From CAYYJM01 sp964471755 (GTDB lineage Bacteria > Planctomycetota > Planctomycetia > Gemmatales > Gemmataceae), in NCBI GenBank assembly GCA_964471755.1, contig CAYYJM010000022.1:1-41030 (forward strand): 41,030 nt of DNA, read 5' to 3'. The position numbers and the translations under genes are program-made. A model generated the notes under the pieces. That model worked only from the letters and a program-made list of their open reading frames with translations. It had not been told where the DNA came from and searched no databases. Shown here piece by piece: positions 34,923 through 41,030 of the stretch (positions are counted from its first letter, which is position 1; each line of letters begins with the position of its first letter).

Positions 34923-34928
34923 TATGAT
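34923..34928 (+). promoter_or_regulatory. Candidate -10 box of the CoA-transferase gene
   Basis: TATGAT has five of six consensus matches and lies 30 bp before the ATG at 34959. The -35 region (CTGCCG, 17 bp upstream) is weak, which would fit a regulated promoter. Confidence 0.4.
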
Positions 34929-34958
34929 GCGGCCGGGCGGAATGCAAAGGAGATCGGG

Positions 34959-36200
34959 ATGACGATCCAGGATCCGGGAAAGTGGCTGGCCGATGTCCGC
35001 GTGCTGGACGCCTCGCGCGTTCTGGCCGGGCCCCTGTGCGGCCAGGTCCTCGGCGACCTTGGGGCCGAGGTGATCAAGGTCGAGCGTCCCGGAGCCGGCG
35101 ACGAGACGCGCGGCTGGGGCCCACCCTTCGTCTCGTTTCAGGACACCGATCGCTTCAGCGCCTACTTCCTGTCGTGCAACCGCAACAAGCGCGGCATCGC
35201 CCTGGATCTCGGCTCGGCCGAAGGCGTCGGCCTGCTCCATCGACTAGCCGAGAAGTCCGACGTGCTGCTCGAGAATTTCCTCCCACGCTCGGCGGCGAAG
35301 CTCGGTCTCGACCCGGTCCGACTGCACGCCGTCAATCCGCGTCTGGTGATCTGCTCGATCTCCGGTTTCGGTCGAACCGGGCCGCTCGCCGAGGCTCCTG
35401 GCTACGACTTCGCCTTGCAGGCCCTGAGCGGCTACATGAGCATCACCGGGCCGATCAATGGGCCGCCCAGCAAGGTCGGCGTGGCGATCATCGACGTGCT
35501 GACCGGCCTCAACGCCGCCGTTGCCGTGCTGGCGTGTCTGCACGCGCGCCAGCGAACCGGCCACGGCTACCACATCGATCTGGCCCTGCTCGACTGTGCC
35601 GTTGCCAGCCAGGTGAACGTCGCCCAGGCGTACCTCGCCACGGGGACGGAGCCGGCTCGCCAGGGCAACGCCCATCTCCAGATCGTGCCCTACGAACTGT
35701 TCGCCACGCGCGACGGCTACCTCGTCCTGGCCGTGGGCAACGATGGTCAATGGCAGCGATTCTGCGCCGCGGCCGAGCGGCCCGACCTCGCCAGCGACGA
35801 GCGATTTCTGACCAATCCCGGCCGAGTCGAACACCGGAGCGAACTGGTGCCGCGTGTGGCCGAGGTGCTGTGCCAACGCGCGACCACCGAGTGGATGGAG
35901 CGTCTGAGTCGAGCCGAGGTGCCGCACGCTCCTGTGCAGGGGTACGCCGACCTGTTCGCCCACCCACAGGCCGCGGCCCGGCACCTGCGCGTGACGGTGA
36001 CCGACCCGGCCGGTCGGCCGGTCGATCTGCTCGGTTCTCCGTTTCACATCGATGGCCAGGCTCCACCCGTGCCGACCGCTCCGCCGGGTCTGGGCCAGCA
36101 CACTGCCGAGGTTCTGCGCGAGGTACTGGGCCTGAGCGATGCCGAGATGCGTCAGTTGCAGGAGAGAAGAGTGGTCGGACTCGGCGAGCGCGGAGCGTGA
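34959..36200 (+). CDS. Class III CoA-transferase (CaiB/BaiF family)
   Basis: Moves coenzyme A between carboxylic acids through an aspartyl-CoA thioester. The 413-residue length is normal. Motifs include VLDASRVLAGPLCGQVLGDLGAEVIK near the N-terminus (residues 9-34), NRNKRGIALDLGS, the catalytic aspartate in PGYDFALQA (D150), SGYMSITG, and GHGYHIDLALLDCAVA. The C-terminus (GQHTAEVLREVLGLSDAEMRQL) is typical of the family. The ATG at 34959 has AAAGGAGA about 7 bases upstream. Substrate is unknown; the family includes formyl-CoA, carnitine and 2-methyl-acyl substrates. It is transcribed alone, with a palindrome near its promoter suggesting regulation. A family D repeat starts at its stop codon. 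Confidence 0.93.
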   Translation: MTIQDPGKWLADVRVLDASRVLAGPLCGQVLGDLGAEVIKVERPGAGDETRGWGPPFVSFQDTDRFSAYFLSCNRNKRGIALDLGSAEGVGLLHRLAEKSDVLLENFLPRSAAKLGLDPVRLHAVNPRLVICSISGFGRTGPLAEAPGYDFALQALSGYMSITGPINGPPSKVGVAIIDVLTGLNAAVAVLACLHARQRTGHGYHIDLALLDCAVASQVNVAQAYLATGTEPARQGNAHLQIVPYELFATRDGYLVLAVGNDGQWQRFCAAAERPDLASDERFLTNPGRVEHRSELVPRVAEVLCQRATTEWMERLSRAEVPHAPVQGYADLFAHPQAAARHLRVTVTDPAGRPVDLLGSPFHIDGQAPPVPTAPPGLGQHTAEVLREVLGLSDAEMRQLQERRVVGLGERGA

Positions 36201-36353
36201 GGGCTGTCTCAGAAGCCCCTCGCCCCTGTACTCAGGGGAGAGGGGTTGGGGTGAGGGGGTTGCGTCTTCCCTGACTGGGAGTCGCTTCCCCCCTCACCCC
36301 AGCCCTCTCCCCCGGAGTACCGGGGGAGAGGGAGCCGATTACGGAACAGCCCT
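36200..36353 (+). repeat. Palindromic repeat family D
   Basis: A 154-bp element bounded by AGGGCTGT (36200-36207) and ACAGCCCT (36346-36353). Inside, two arms of about 44 bp (36216-36259 and 36289-36332) are imperfect inverted copies around a 29-nt spacer. Each arm has its own hairpin: CCCCTG-TACT-CAGGGG on the left, CCCCCGG-AGTA-CCGGGGG on the right. It starts on the last base of the CoA-transferase stop codon and ends 24 bp before the convergent TPR gene. GGGGTGAGGGG-type elements of this kind occur in many GC-rich genomes. Confidence 0.85.
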
Positions 36354-36376
36354 TGAGTCCGCGCTCGCCGGAAGAA

Positions 36377-37177
36377 TTACTCGCCGTCCGCCCGCGTGCC
36401 GGGGCCGCTCGACTCATCGCGGCTGCGCAACTTCCGAATGCCGGCCCGACGGAACAGAGCCGGCCGGCGCGGACCATCGTGGGCCTCATGCCGCACGAAG
36501 GGTAGCAGCACCGGAGCGTCCGCATCGGTCAGCGGATCAGCCTGGAGCCGGGCGAACTCCTGCTCCTGACGCAGGATCTGAAACTGGAAGTCGGTCGCCA
36601 GCTTCTCGTAGCGCGGATTGCGCGGAAAGCGGAATCGGCTCTGACGCAGCAGCGTCCGGGCCTCGTCCAGACGGCCCGCTCGCCGCAGGCCGCGCAGGCG
36701 ACGAGACAGGGTGTCGAGATCGTTCGGGGCCTCGTCGTGAGCCCGTTCGAGGTGCTTCAGCCCTTCCTCGGTTCGGCCCAGGTGGAGCAGCACCAGACCG
36801 TACTCGCCGCGACAGCGGACGTCGTCCGGATCCAGTTCCAGCGAGCGACCGTAGTAGATCGCCGAGCGGCGCAGATTGCCCTGGTCGTCCTCACGGCAAG
36901 CGACGGCCATCAGGTAATGCAGGCGAGCTGCCTCGGTTCCCAGCGCTCCCTCGATCTGCAGCGCGGCGGCCAGATGGCGGCGAGCCTTCCGGTAGCGGCG
37001 TCGCGCCAGATGGATCTCGGCCAGGGCTACCTGAGCCTGGCAGGCGATCTCCGGCGGTAAGGTGCGAAAACTGAGCAGACGAGAGAGGACTTCATGCGCA
37101 TCGCCGGCTCGCCCGAGGTCGCGGTAGTGCGTGCCGAGTTCGAGCAGACGATCGGCCAGATTCAACGTGTCAGTCAT
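36377..37177 (-). CDS. TPR-repeat protein
   Basis: A 266-residue cytoplasmic protein made of tetratricopeptide repeats. Visible copies are LLELGTHYRDLGRAGDAHEV, QAQVALAEIHLARRRYRKAR, LHYLMAVACREDDQGNLRRS, CRGEYGLVLLHLGRTEEGLK, and LRGLRRAGRLDEARTLLRQ. The last 50 residues are basic and probably disordered. No signal peptide is seen. The ATG at 37177 is chosen because GGAGGCAG lies 5 bases upstream; a longer open frame reaches into the MFS gene and has no TPR character. That Shine-Dalgarno sequence can pair with CTGCCTCC upstream (37211-37218), so translation may be controlled. The MFS gene lies 106 bp upstream on the same strand. The partner protein is unknown. Confidence 0.85.
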   Translation of the reverse strand: MTDTLNLADRLLELGTHYRDLGRAGDAHEVLSRLLSFRTLPPEIACQAQVALAEIHLARRRYRKARRHLAAALQIEGALGTEAARLHYLMAVACREDDQGNLRRSAIYYGRSLELDPDDVRCRGEYGLVLLHLGRTEEGLKHLERAHDEAPNDLDTLSRRLRGLRRAGRLDEARTLLRQSRFRFPRNPRYEKLATDFQFQILRQEQEFARLQADPLTDADAPVLLPFVRHEAHDGPRRPALFRRAGIRKLRSRDESSGPGTRADGE

Positions 37178-37181
37178 GTAG

Positions 37182-37218
37182 CTGCCTCCATGCAGCGCGG
37201 GTATCCCCAGGGAGGCAG
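37182..37218 (-). promoter_or_regulatory. Leader hairpin that would cover a ribosome binding site
   Basis: On the minus strand CTGCCTCC (37218-37211) is a perfect complement of GGAGGCAG (37189-37182), with a 21-nt loop. GGAGG is the Shine-Dalgarno sequence of the TPR gene starting at 37177. A transcript that includes both arms would hide its own ribosome binding site. A weak promoter candidate (TATCCT) ends only just upstream of the first arm, so which transcripts carry the arm is unclear. Confidence 0.45.
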
Positions 37219-37283
37219 GATACCATCCGTTCTCATTGGAGCAAGAGAATCTTGGCGAAAAAATCCCACGGAGGCGGAGATTG

Positions 37284-38507
37284 TCACGCGCCGACGGTCG
37301 GTCGTTGCGGTCGGATGCGAGCGCGGAAGAGGAGCATCCAGAGGAAGCCGAGCAGGCCCACGACGGCGGCGAGAGCGAACGCGAGCGTCCCCTGGCCGGC
37401 CGCCAGCAGTAGACCGACGACCACACTGGAAACCATGTCGCCGACGGCATTAACGCTGGCCAGGATGCCGAAACCGAGACTGCGATGGTCCGGCCGGAGC
37501 AACTCGGCCGCCGTCGCCTTTTCGATCGTCTCCTCGATGGCGATGTAGACGCCGGAAAGGACGATCGCGACGATCAGCCCCGGCAGCCAGGCGAACCAGA
37601 CGGCGAGCAGGACGTTGGTGACCACGCCCAGCGCGTAGCCGAGTACGAGGAGGGGCTGCCTGGCCCAGTGATCGGCCAGGGCTCCGACCGGGTAGGCGGC
37701 GACGGCACTGACCAGATTGTGCATCAGATAGAGCGACACGCTCAGCGTGAGGATGCCCGGCGTCTGATCGACCGGGCCAAACGAGGCGGCCGTCAGGTAG
37801 ATGAGGAACGACCGCGAGAAATCGCCGAGGCCAAAGAGGAAGACGCCGCCCAGGAACCAGTAGAACGCCGGCGGAAACGGCGACCGGGCCGGGCGCGGGC
37901 CTTCGGTTGCCACGCTGCTCGGGGCGCGATCACGGGCCAGGAAGAAGATCGAAGCGGCGGCCAGGAGACCCGGAATGATCGCCCAGAGAATGATCTGGCC
38001 CAGAGCGAAGGCCCCGGCCAGCAGGGCGATCGCCAGCAGTTGGCCGCCAACGGCACCGAGCATGTCGGCCGAGCGCTCCAGGCCGTACGCCCGGCCGTAA
38101 TAGCGCGACTCGACGTTCTCGGCCAGGAGTGCGTCGCGCAGAGGCGAACGGAAGCCGCGACCGATCCAGGCCAGGCTGCGCAGGGTGAGCAGAGCGGCCA
38201 GACCGTGGACCAGGCCCATCAACGCGGTGCCCAGAGCGGTCACCAGGTAGCCGAGGGAACACCAGAGCCGCTTGCTGCGAACGTGCTGACCGACAAGGCC
38301 GCCGCCGAGCTTGGAGATGCTCAGGAGGAAGTCGCCAAGACCCTCGATCAGACCGAGAGCGGCCGGCCCCAGACCGATGGTCACCAGGTAGAGCGGCAGC
38401 ACGGCCGTGGCCAGTTCGTGGCTGACGTCGGAGAAGAACGTCGCCACCACGATGGCCAGCACGGTGGCGTTGAGCCAGGACCAGCGGTCAGCGGCGCGGT
38501 CGGTCAT
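37284..38507 (-). CDS. Major facilitator superfamily transporter
   Basis: A 407-residue membrane transporter with about 12 helices. Recognisable stretches are VLAIVVATFFSDVSHELATA in helix 1, LIEGLGDFLLSISKLGGGLV, RSLAWIGRGFRSPLRDALLA (an MFS loop motif with Arg and Asp), YYGRAYGLERSADMLGAVGG, and FLFGLGDFSRSFLIYLTAAS at the start of the second half. The central loop between helices 6 and 7 is charged (about 195-215). The ATG at 38507 has only a weak GAGAG upstream; longer frames upstream run through the divergent phosphoesterase promoter and lack membrane character. Substrate cannot be told; the family includes drug and sugar exporters. It may share a transcript with the TPR gene, which starts 106 bp downstream. 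Confidence 0.88.
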   Translation of the reverse strand: MTDRAADRWSWLNATVLAIVVATFFSDVSHELATAVLPLYLVTIGLGPAALGLIEGLGDFLLSISKLGGGLVGQHVRSKRLWCSLGYLVTALGTALMGLVHGLAALLTLRSLAWIGRGFRSPLRDALLAENVESRYYGRAYGLERSADMLGAVGGQLLAIALLAGAFALGQIILWAIIPGLLAAASIFFLARDRAPSSVATEGPRPARSPFPPAFYWFLGGVFLFGLGDFSRSFLIYLTAASFGPVDQTPGILTLSVSLYLMHNLVSAVAAYPVGALADHWARQPLLVLGYALGVVTNVLLAVWFAWLPGLIVAIVLSGVYIAIEETIEKATAAELLRPDHRSLGFGILASVNAVGDMVSSVVVGLLLAAGQGTLAFALAAVVGLLGFLWMLLFRARIRPQRPTVGA

Positions 38508-38658
38508 GTCAGCTCTCGCAGAGGATCGCTTCTGTTCCTCCCGATCATAGCGAGGATCGGCTCCGTGGACACGAAGCGACTTCCGATCCTGGACAACGCC
38601 ATTGCTGCCGGTTACGCTGACCGCATCCCGTATCGGATCACTCCTGGAGATGTCAACG

Positions 38659-39534
38659 ATGTCGCTCCTCCACCGCCGATCCTTCCTGGCCGCGTCGGCC
38701 GGCCTGCTCGCCGCTCCGCTAGTACCGGCCGCCGATCCGAAGCCGGAATTCACCTTCGCTCTGGTGACCGACACGCACCTCGGCAAGCCGGGGGCGGACT
38801 ACGTCAAACGGATGCGTCAGGCCGTCACCGAGATCAATGCGTCGCCGGCGGCCTGCACCTTCTTCTGTGGCGACCTGGTCGATCGCGGCGAGGTCGAGGC
38901 GAACCAGAAACGCTACGCCGAGTGGGTGGACATCGCCCGCGGCCTGAAATCGCCCTACCTCGCCGTACCGGGCAATCACGATCCGCACGAGCAGTTCACT
39001 CGTCACGTCGCCAGTTCGACAGAGGGCGTACTCGCGCACAAGAACTACCGCTTCGTCAGTTTCGCGAACGCCGAGTTGAACCCCGGGCACATGGGCGTCT
39101 TGACGCCGAAACAGCTGAAGTGGATGCAGGGCGAACTGACCGAGGCGAGCAAGAAGAATCAGCGCGTGGTCCTCGTCGCCCACGTCGCCTACCACGAGAA
39201 CAAGTCTCCGGACGTCGGCTGGTACGTCAAGCAGGGCCGAGCCGAGTTCGGCAAGGTCCTTGCAACGAACCGGCAGATCGTCGCCTACTTCTCCGGCCAC
39301 CTGCACTGCGGCATGCGCGGCTGGAGCGACAACTTCCACGGCATCCACGAGGTCGTGCTGCCGTGCGTGTCGTACAACCGGGATCGGAAGCTGGAGAACG
39401 TGCCGGGATTCGCGCTACGGGAGTTTCGGCCGGCGTGGGTGCTGGCCGAGGTCTATCCCCGCGAGATCGTGCTGCGTTACAAGCCGGTCGGGGCGGAGAT
39501 CGCCGCCAGCAAAACACTGCCGCTGGCGGGATGA
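38659..39534 (+). CDS. Exported calcineurin-like metallophosphoesterase
   Basis: A 291-residue phosphoesterase with a two-metal site. The motifs appear in family order: TDTHLG (D-x-H), GDLVD, GNHD, AHVAYH and GHLHC. The N-terminus MSLLHRRSFLAASAG has a twin-arginine-like start followed by AAPLVPAA, so it is probably exported by Tat, as is common for metal-loaded enzymes. The ATG at 38659 has GGAG 9 bases upstream; the ATG at 38650 overlaps that GGAG and so is less likely. It diverges from the MFS gene (152-bp gap). It converges with the chitinase gene, with 19 bp between. Substrate is unknown. Confidence 0.92.
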   Translation: MSLLHRRSFLAASAGLLAAPLVPAADPKPEFTFALVTDTHLGKPGADYVKRMRQAVTEINASPAACTFFCGDLVDRGEVEANQKRYAEWVDIARGLKSPYLAVPGNHDPHEQFTRHVASSTEGVLAHKNYRFVSFANAELNPGHMGVLTPKQLKWMQGELTEASKKNQRVVLVAHVAYHENKSPDVGWYVKQGRAEFGKVLATNRQIVAYFSGHLHCGMRGWSDNFHGIHEVVLPCVSYNRDRKLENVPGFALREFRPAWVLAEVYPREIVLRYKPVGAEIAASKTLPLAG

Positions 39535-39553
39535 CGCCCACCTGCGGGCGAGG

Positions 39554-40795
39554 TCAAGGCTTCTTGGCCGGACGCAGAGTGCGGTGGAGTACGTCGAGGA
39601 GAGATTGCTTCGAGTCGTCGGCGCTCAGTTCCCAGAACATCGCGCCGCCGAGCTTCTTCTCGAGGATGTAGTCGGCCCTGGCCTTCATTGATTCTGGATC
39701 ATCGTAGGTGATGAACACGCCAGTCTTTGGATCGAACAGCCAGGGCGTCTTCGTGGCGGCGTTCCAGTGACGCGGCTTCTTGCCGAGGTGGTTGGCGGCG
39801 AGATCCTTCCAGTCGAAGAGGCCGGCTTCCCAGGTTCCCTTCGGTGCCGGCCCGGCCGCTGGCTGGTACAGACCGTGCTGGACGTCCTTGACGCCGCTCC
39901 AGCCTCGACCGTAGAACGGCACCCCCAGAACCACCTTCGCCGGCGGAACACCGGCGGCGAGGTAGGTTCGCACGGCGGCATCGACGTTGAACGTCTTCAG
40001 GGCCGGGTCGCGCGGGTCGTTCGGATCGGCGAACAGCGGCGCGTTCTGGCCGGTCTGTTTGTCCCAGCTGCCGTGGAAGTCGTACGCCATCAGGTTGTAC
40101 CAGTCCAGGTGCGGCGTGATCGCCTTCAGGTCGAAGTGAGCGATCGTCTGCGGCCCGGCCGGGGCGGCGATCGTCAGCAGGTAGCGCTTGCCGTCCTTTT
40201 TTCCCTGGGCGTCCAGTTCCTGGCGCACGGCCGCAAGGAGGAGCGGATAGTTGGCCCGGTCTTCCGGGCGGACCTTGTTCGACCCCAGGCCGCCACCGAC
40301 GGGATACTCCCAGTCGATGTCCACGCCATCAAAGCCGTGGCGGACGACGAAGGCGGCGCACGACCGAGCGAACTTGCCGCGCAGCTCGGCTGTCGCGGCA
40401 ACGTCGGAGAACGGTCCGGACAAGGTCCAGCCGCCGATGGAGATGAGCGTCTTCAGGTGCGGATGCTTCTTCTTCAGGGCGGCCAACTGGTTGAAGTTAC
40501 CGCGAGGGGTGGTCGGTGGATCCCAGCGGTCGCCGGGATAAGCCTTCTCGACCGCGGCGTAGGTGTCAAAGAGGGTGACCTCGCCCAGCGGCGTCACCCG
40601 AGCGAAGGCGTAGTTGACGTGAGTCAGCCTGTCGGCCGGGATGTTCGCGACATGGAAGTTGCGCTGATAGATGCCCCACTCGACGAAGTAGCCGACCAGG
40701 CGGTTTCCCTCGGCGGCAGGGGTTGGCTTCCCCTCGGAGTGAGCCAGGGTCGCCAGGGCGAGCCCGGTGAGAAGTGCGCACGTCGTGAATCGCAT
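39554..40795 (-). CDS. Secreted GH18 chitinase-like glycoside hydrolase
   Basis: GH18 enzymes cut beta-1,4-linked N-acetylglucosamine chains, such as chitin. The 413-residue protein has a signal peptide (MRFTTCALLTGLALATLAHS). The catalytic signature DGVDIDWEYP is intact with D156, D159, D161 and the acid E163. Other family stretches are LVGYFVEWGIYQRNF, LISIGGWTLSGPFSD, YNLMAYDFHGSWD and GVPFYGRGWSGV, ending with GAMFWELSADDSK. It looks like a bare catalytic domain without a binding module. The ATG at 40795 has GGAGA about 9 bases upstream. A promoter candidate lies at 40864-40892 with a palindrome just after it. A role in polymer breakdown outside the cell is inferred from family and signal. 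Confidence 0.94.
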   Translation of the reverse strand: MRFTTCALLTGLALATLAHSEGKPTPAAEGNRLVGYFVEWGIYQRNFHVANIPADRLTHVNYAFARVTPLGEVTLFDTYAAVEKAYPGDRWDPPTTPRGNFNQLAALKKKHPHLKTLISIGGWTLSGPFSDVAATAELRGKFARSCAAFVVRHGFDGVDIDWEYPVGGGLGSNKVRPEDRANYPLLLAAVRQELDAQGKKDGKRYLLTIAAPAGPQTIAHFDLKAITPHLDWYNLMAYDFHGSWDKQTGQNAPLFADPNDPRDPALKTFNVDAAVRTYLAAGVPPAKVVLGVPFYGRGWSGVKDVQHGLYQPAAGPAPKGTWEAGLFDWKDLAANHLGKKPRHWNAATKTPWLFDPKTGVFITYDDPESMKARADYILEKKLGGAMFWELSADDSKQSLLDVLHRTLRPAKKP

Positions 40796-40833
40796 CGGTA
40801 GTTTCTCCGGCGCGGGCAGGAACGAACGAAGGA

Positions 40834-40855
40834 CACCAACCTGTTCAGGTAGGTG
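40834..40855. promoter_or_regulatory. Palindrome in the chitinase leader, possible operator
   Basis: CACCAACCTG-TT-CAGGTAGGTG is an inverted repeat with 10-bp arms and one mismatch. It begins about 9 bp after the predicted -10 box, so it lies at the start of the transcript. It could be a repressor site or an RNA hairpin in the leader. Confidence 0.4.
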
Positions 40856-40863
40856 CCCTCGGC

Positions 40864-40892
40864 ACTTTAGCCAGCCCTCACCGAAGCGTCAA
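40864..40892 (-). promoter_or_regulatory. Candidate promoter of the chitinase gene
   Basis: On the minus strand TTGACG (40892-40887, five of six matches) and TAAAGT (40869-40864, four of six) are exactly 17 bp apart. The start near 40857 gives a leader of about 62 nt before the ATG at 40795. Confidence 0.5.
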
Positions 40893-40937
40893 TGATGAGC
40901 CTGGAGGCGGGGACATCCCCGTGGCTGTGAAACGTAG

Positions 40938-40999
40938 GGTGGGCGGGAGCGCCACCGACGCCTCGTCGCCACATCAGCCCGGAACAGCGCAGGCCCACC
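40938..40999. repeat. Possible further inverted repeat near the window end
   Basis: GGTGGGC (40938-40944) and GCCCACC (40993-40999) are inverted, and GGGAGCGC occurs twice nearby (40945-40952 and 41011-41018). It may be part of a GTAGGGTGGG-type repeat element. No gene is visible from 40796 to the end of the window. Confidence 0.3.
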
Positions 41000-41030
41000 A
41001 ATCCTCGCTCGGGAGCGCAGCGACACCGCA

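Noticed and set aside
21003..36353. A CRISPR array made of the repeats
   Set aside because: The repeats are single or paired inverted elements at separate gaps, with no regular direct repeats and spacers.
36377..37450. Longer start for the TPR gene reaching into the MFS gene
   Set aside because: The extra N-terminal part has no TPR character, while the ATG at 37177 has a strong Shine-Dalgarno sequence.
37485..39671. A 728-codon plus-strand frame opposite the MFS gene and into the phosphoesterase
   Set aside because: It overlaps a transporter with clear membrane helices and runs out of frame through the phosphoesterase; composition is shadow-like.

Overview
This is a GC-rich (about 63-65% by eye), gene-dense bacterial chromosome segment with no rRNA, tRNA, CRISPR array, transposase or integrase that I can see. 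The gene content points to a planctomycete, most likely of the Gemmata group. The pointers are a Tat-exported DUF1552 protein, a TIGR02996/leucine-rich-repeat protein, two membrane-anchored Hanks-type kinases with large extra domains, a PDZ protease, large secreted proteins of unknown function, and lipid A late acyltransferases showing a Gram-negative-type outer membrane. The taxon is an inference from these families.

Layout. 1-5.1 kb (minus strand): polA, coaE and rho form a housekeeping cluster. polA and coaE overlap by ATGA, and the 3' end of rho is cut by the window edge. 5.4-11.7 kb (minus): a 1089-residue secreted protein of unknown function, then a kinase and a small unknown gene 42 bp behind it. 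11.9-17.7 kb (plus): a DUF1552 protein, then a kinase/TPR receptor translationally coupled to an internally duplicated ABC-2 permease. 17.7-19.4 kb (minus): an LpxL-type and a DUF374/LpxJ-type acyltransferase, probably acting together on lipid A. 19.6-22.9 kb (plus): a MoxR/ChlI-like ATPase and its VWA partner. 22.9-27.2 kb: a triple-module secreted protein divergent from a LysR regulator, then a PDZ protease divergent from a lipoprotein. 27.3-30.3 kb: an LRR protein and a beta-helix protein. 30.4-34.1 kb: eutB, an APC permease and eutC, a compact route for ethanolamine uptake and cleavage with no microcompartment genes nearby. 34.1-40.8 kb: a tail-anchored proline-rich protein, a class III CoA-transferase, a TPR protein, an MFS transporter, a metallophosphoesterase and a secreted GH18 chitinase-like enzyme.

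The most unusual non-coding content is a set of intergenic inverted repeats between 21.0 and 36.4 kb. There are four sequence families at six sites, and every site lies within about 10 bp of the stop codon of a plus-strand gene. Three families (A, C and D) share one architecture: two short hairpin modules in inverted orientation around a spacer. Family A occurs twice, in opposite orientations, and fills almost the whole gap between eutB and the permease. Other regulatory candidates are a near-perfect palindrome beside the -10 box of the CoA-transferase gene, a palindrome just after the chitinase promoter, and a leader hairpin that would hide the ribosome binding site of the TPR gene at 37177.

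Starts were chosen from Shine-Dalgarno spacing and signal peptides. Long open frames antisense to polA, rho, the MFS gene and others are artefacts of high GC and were left out.
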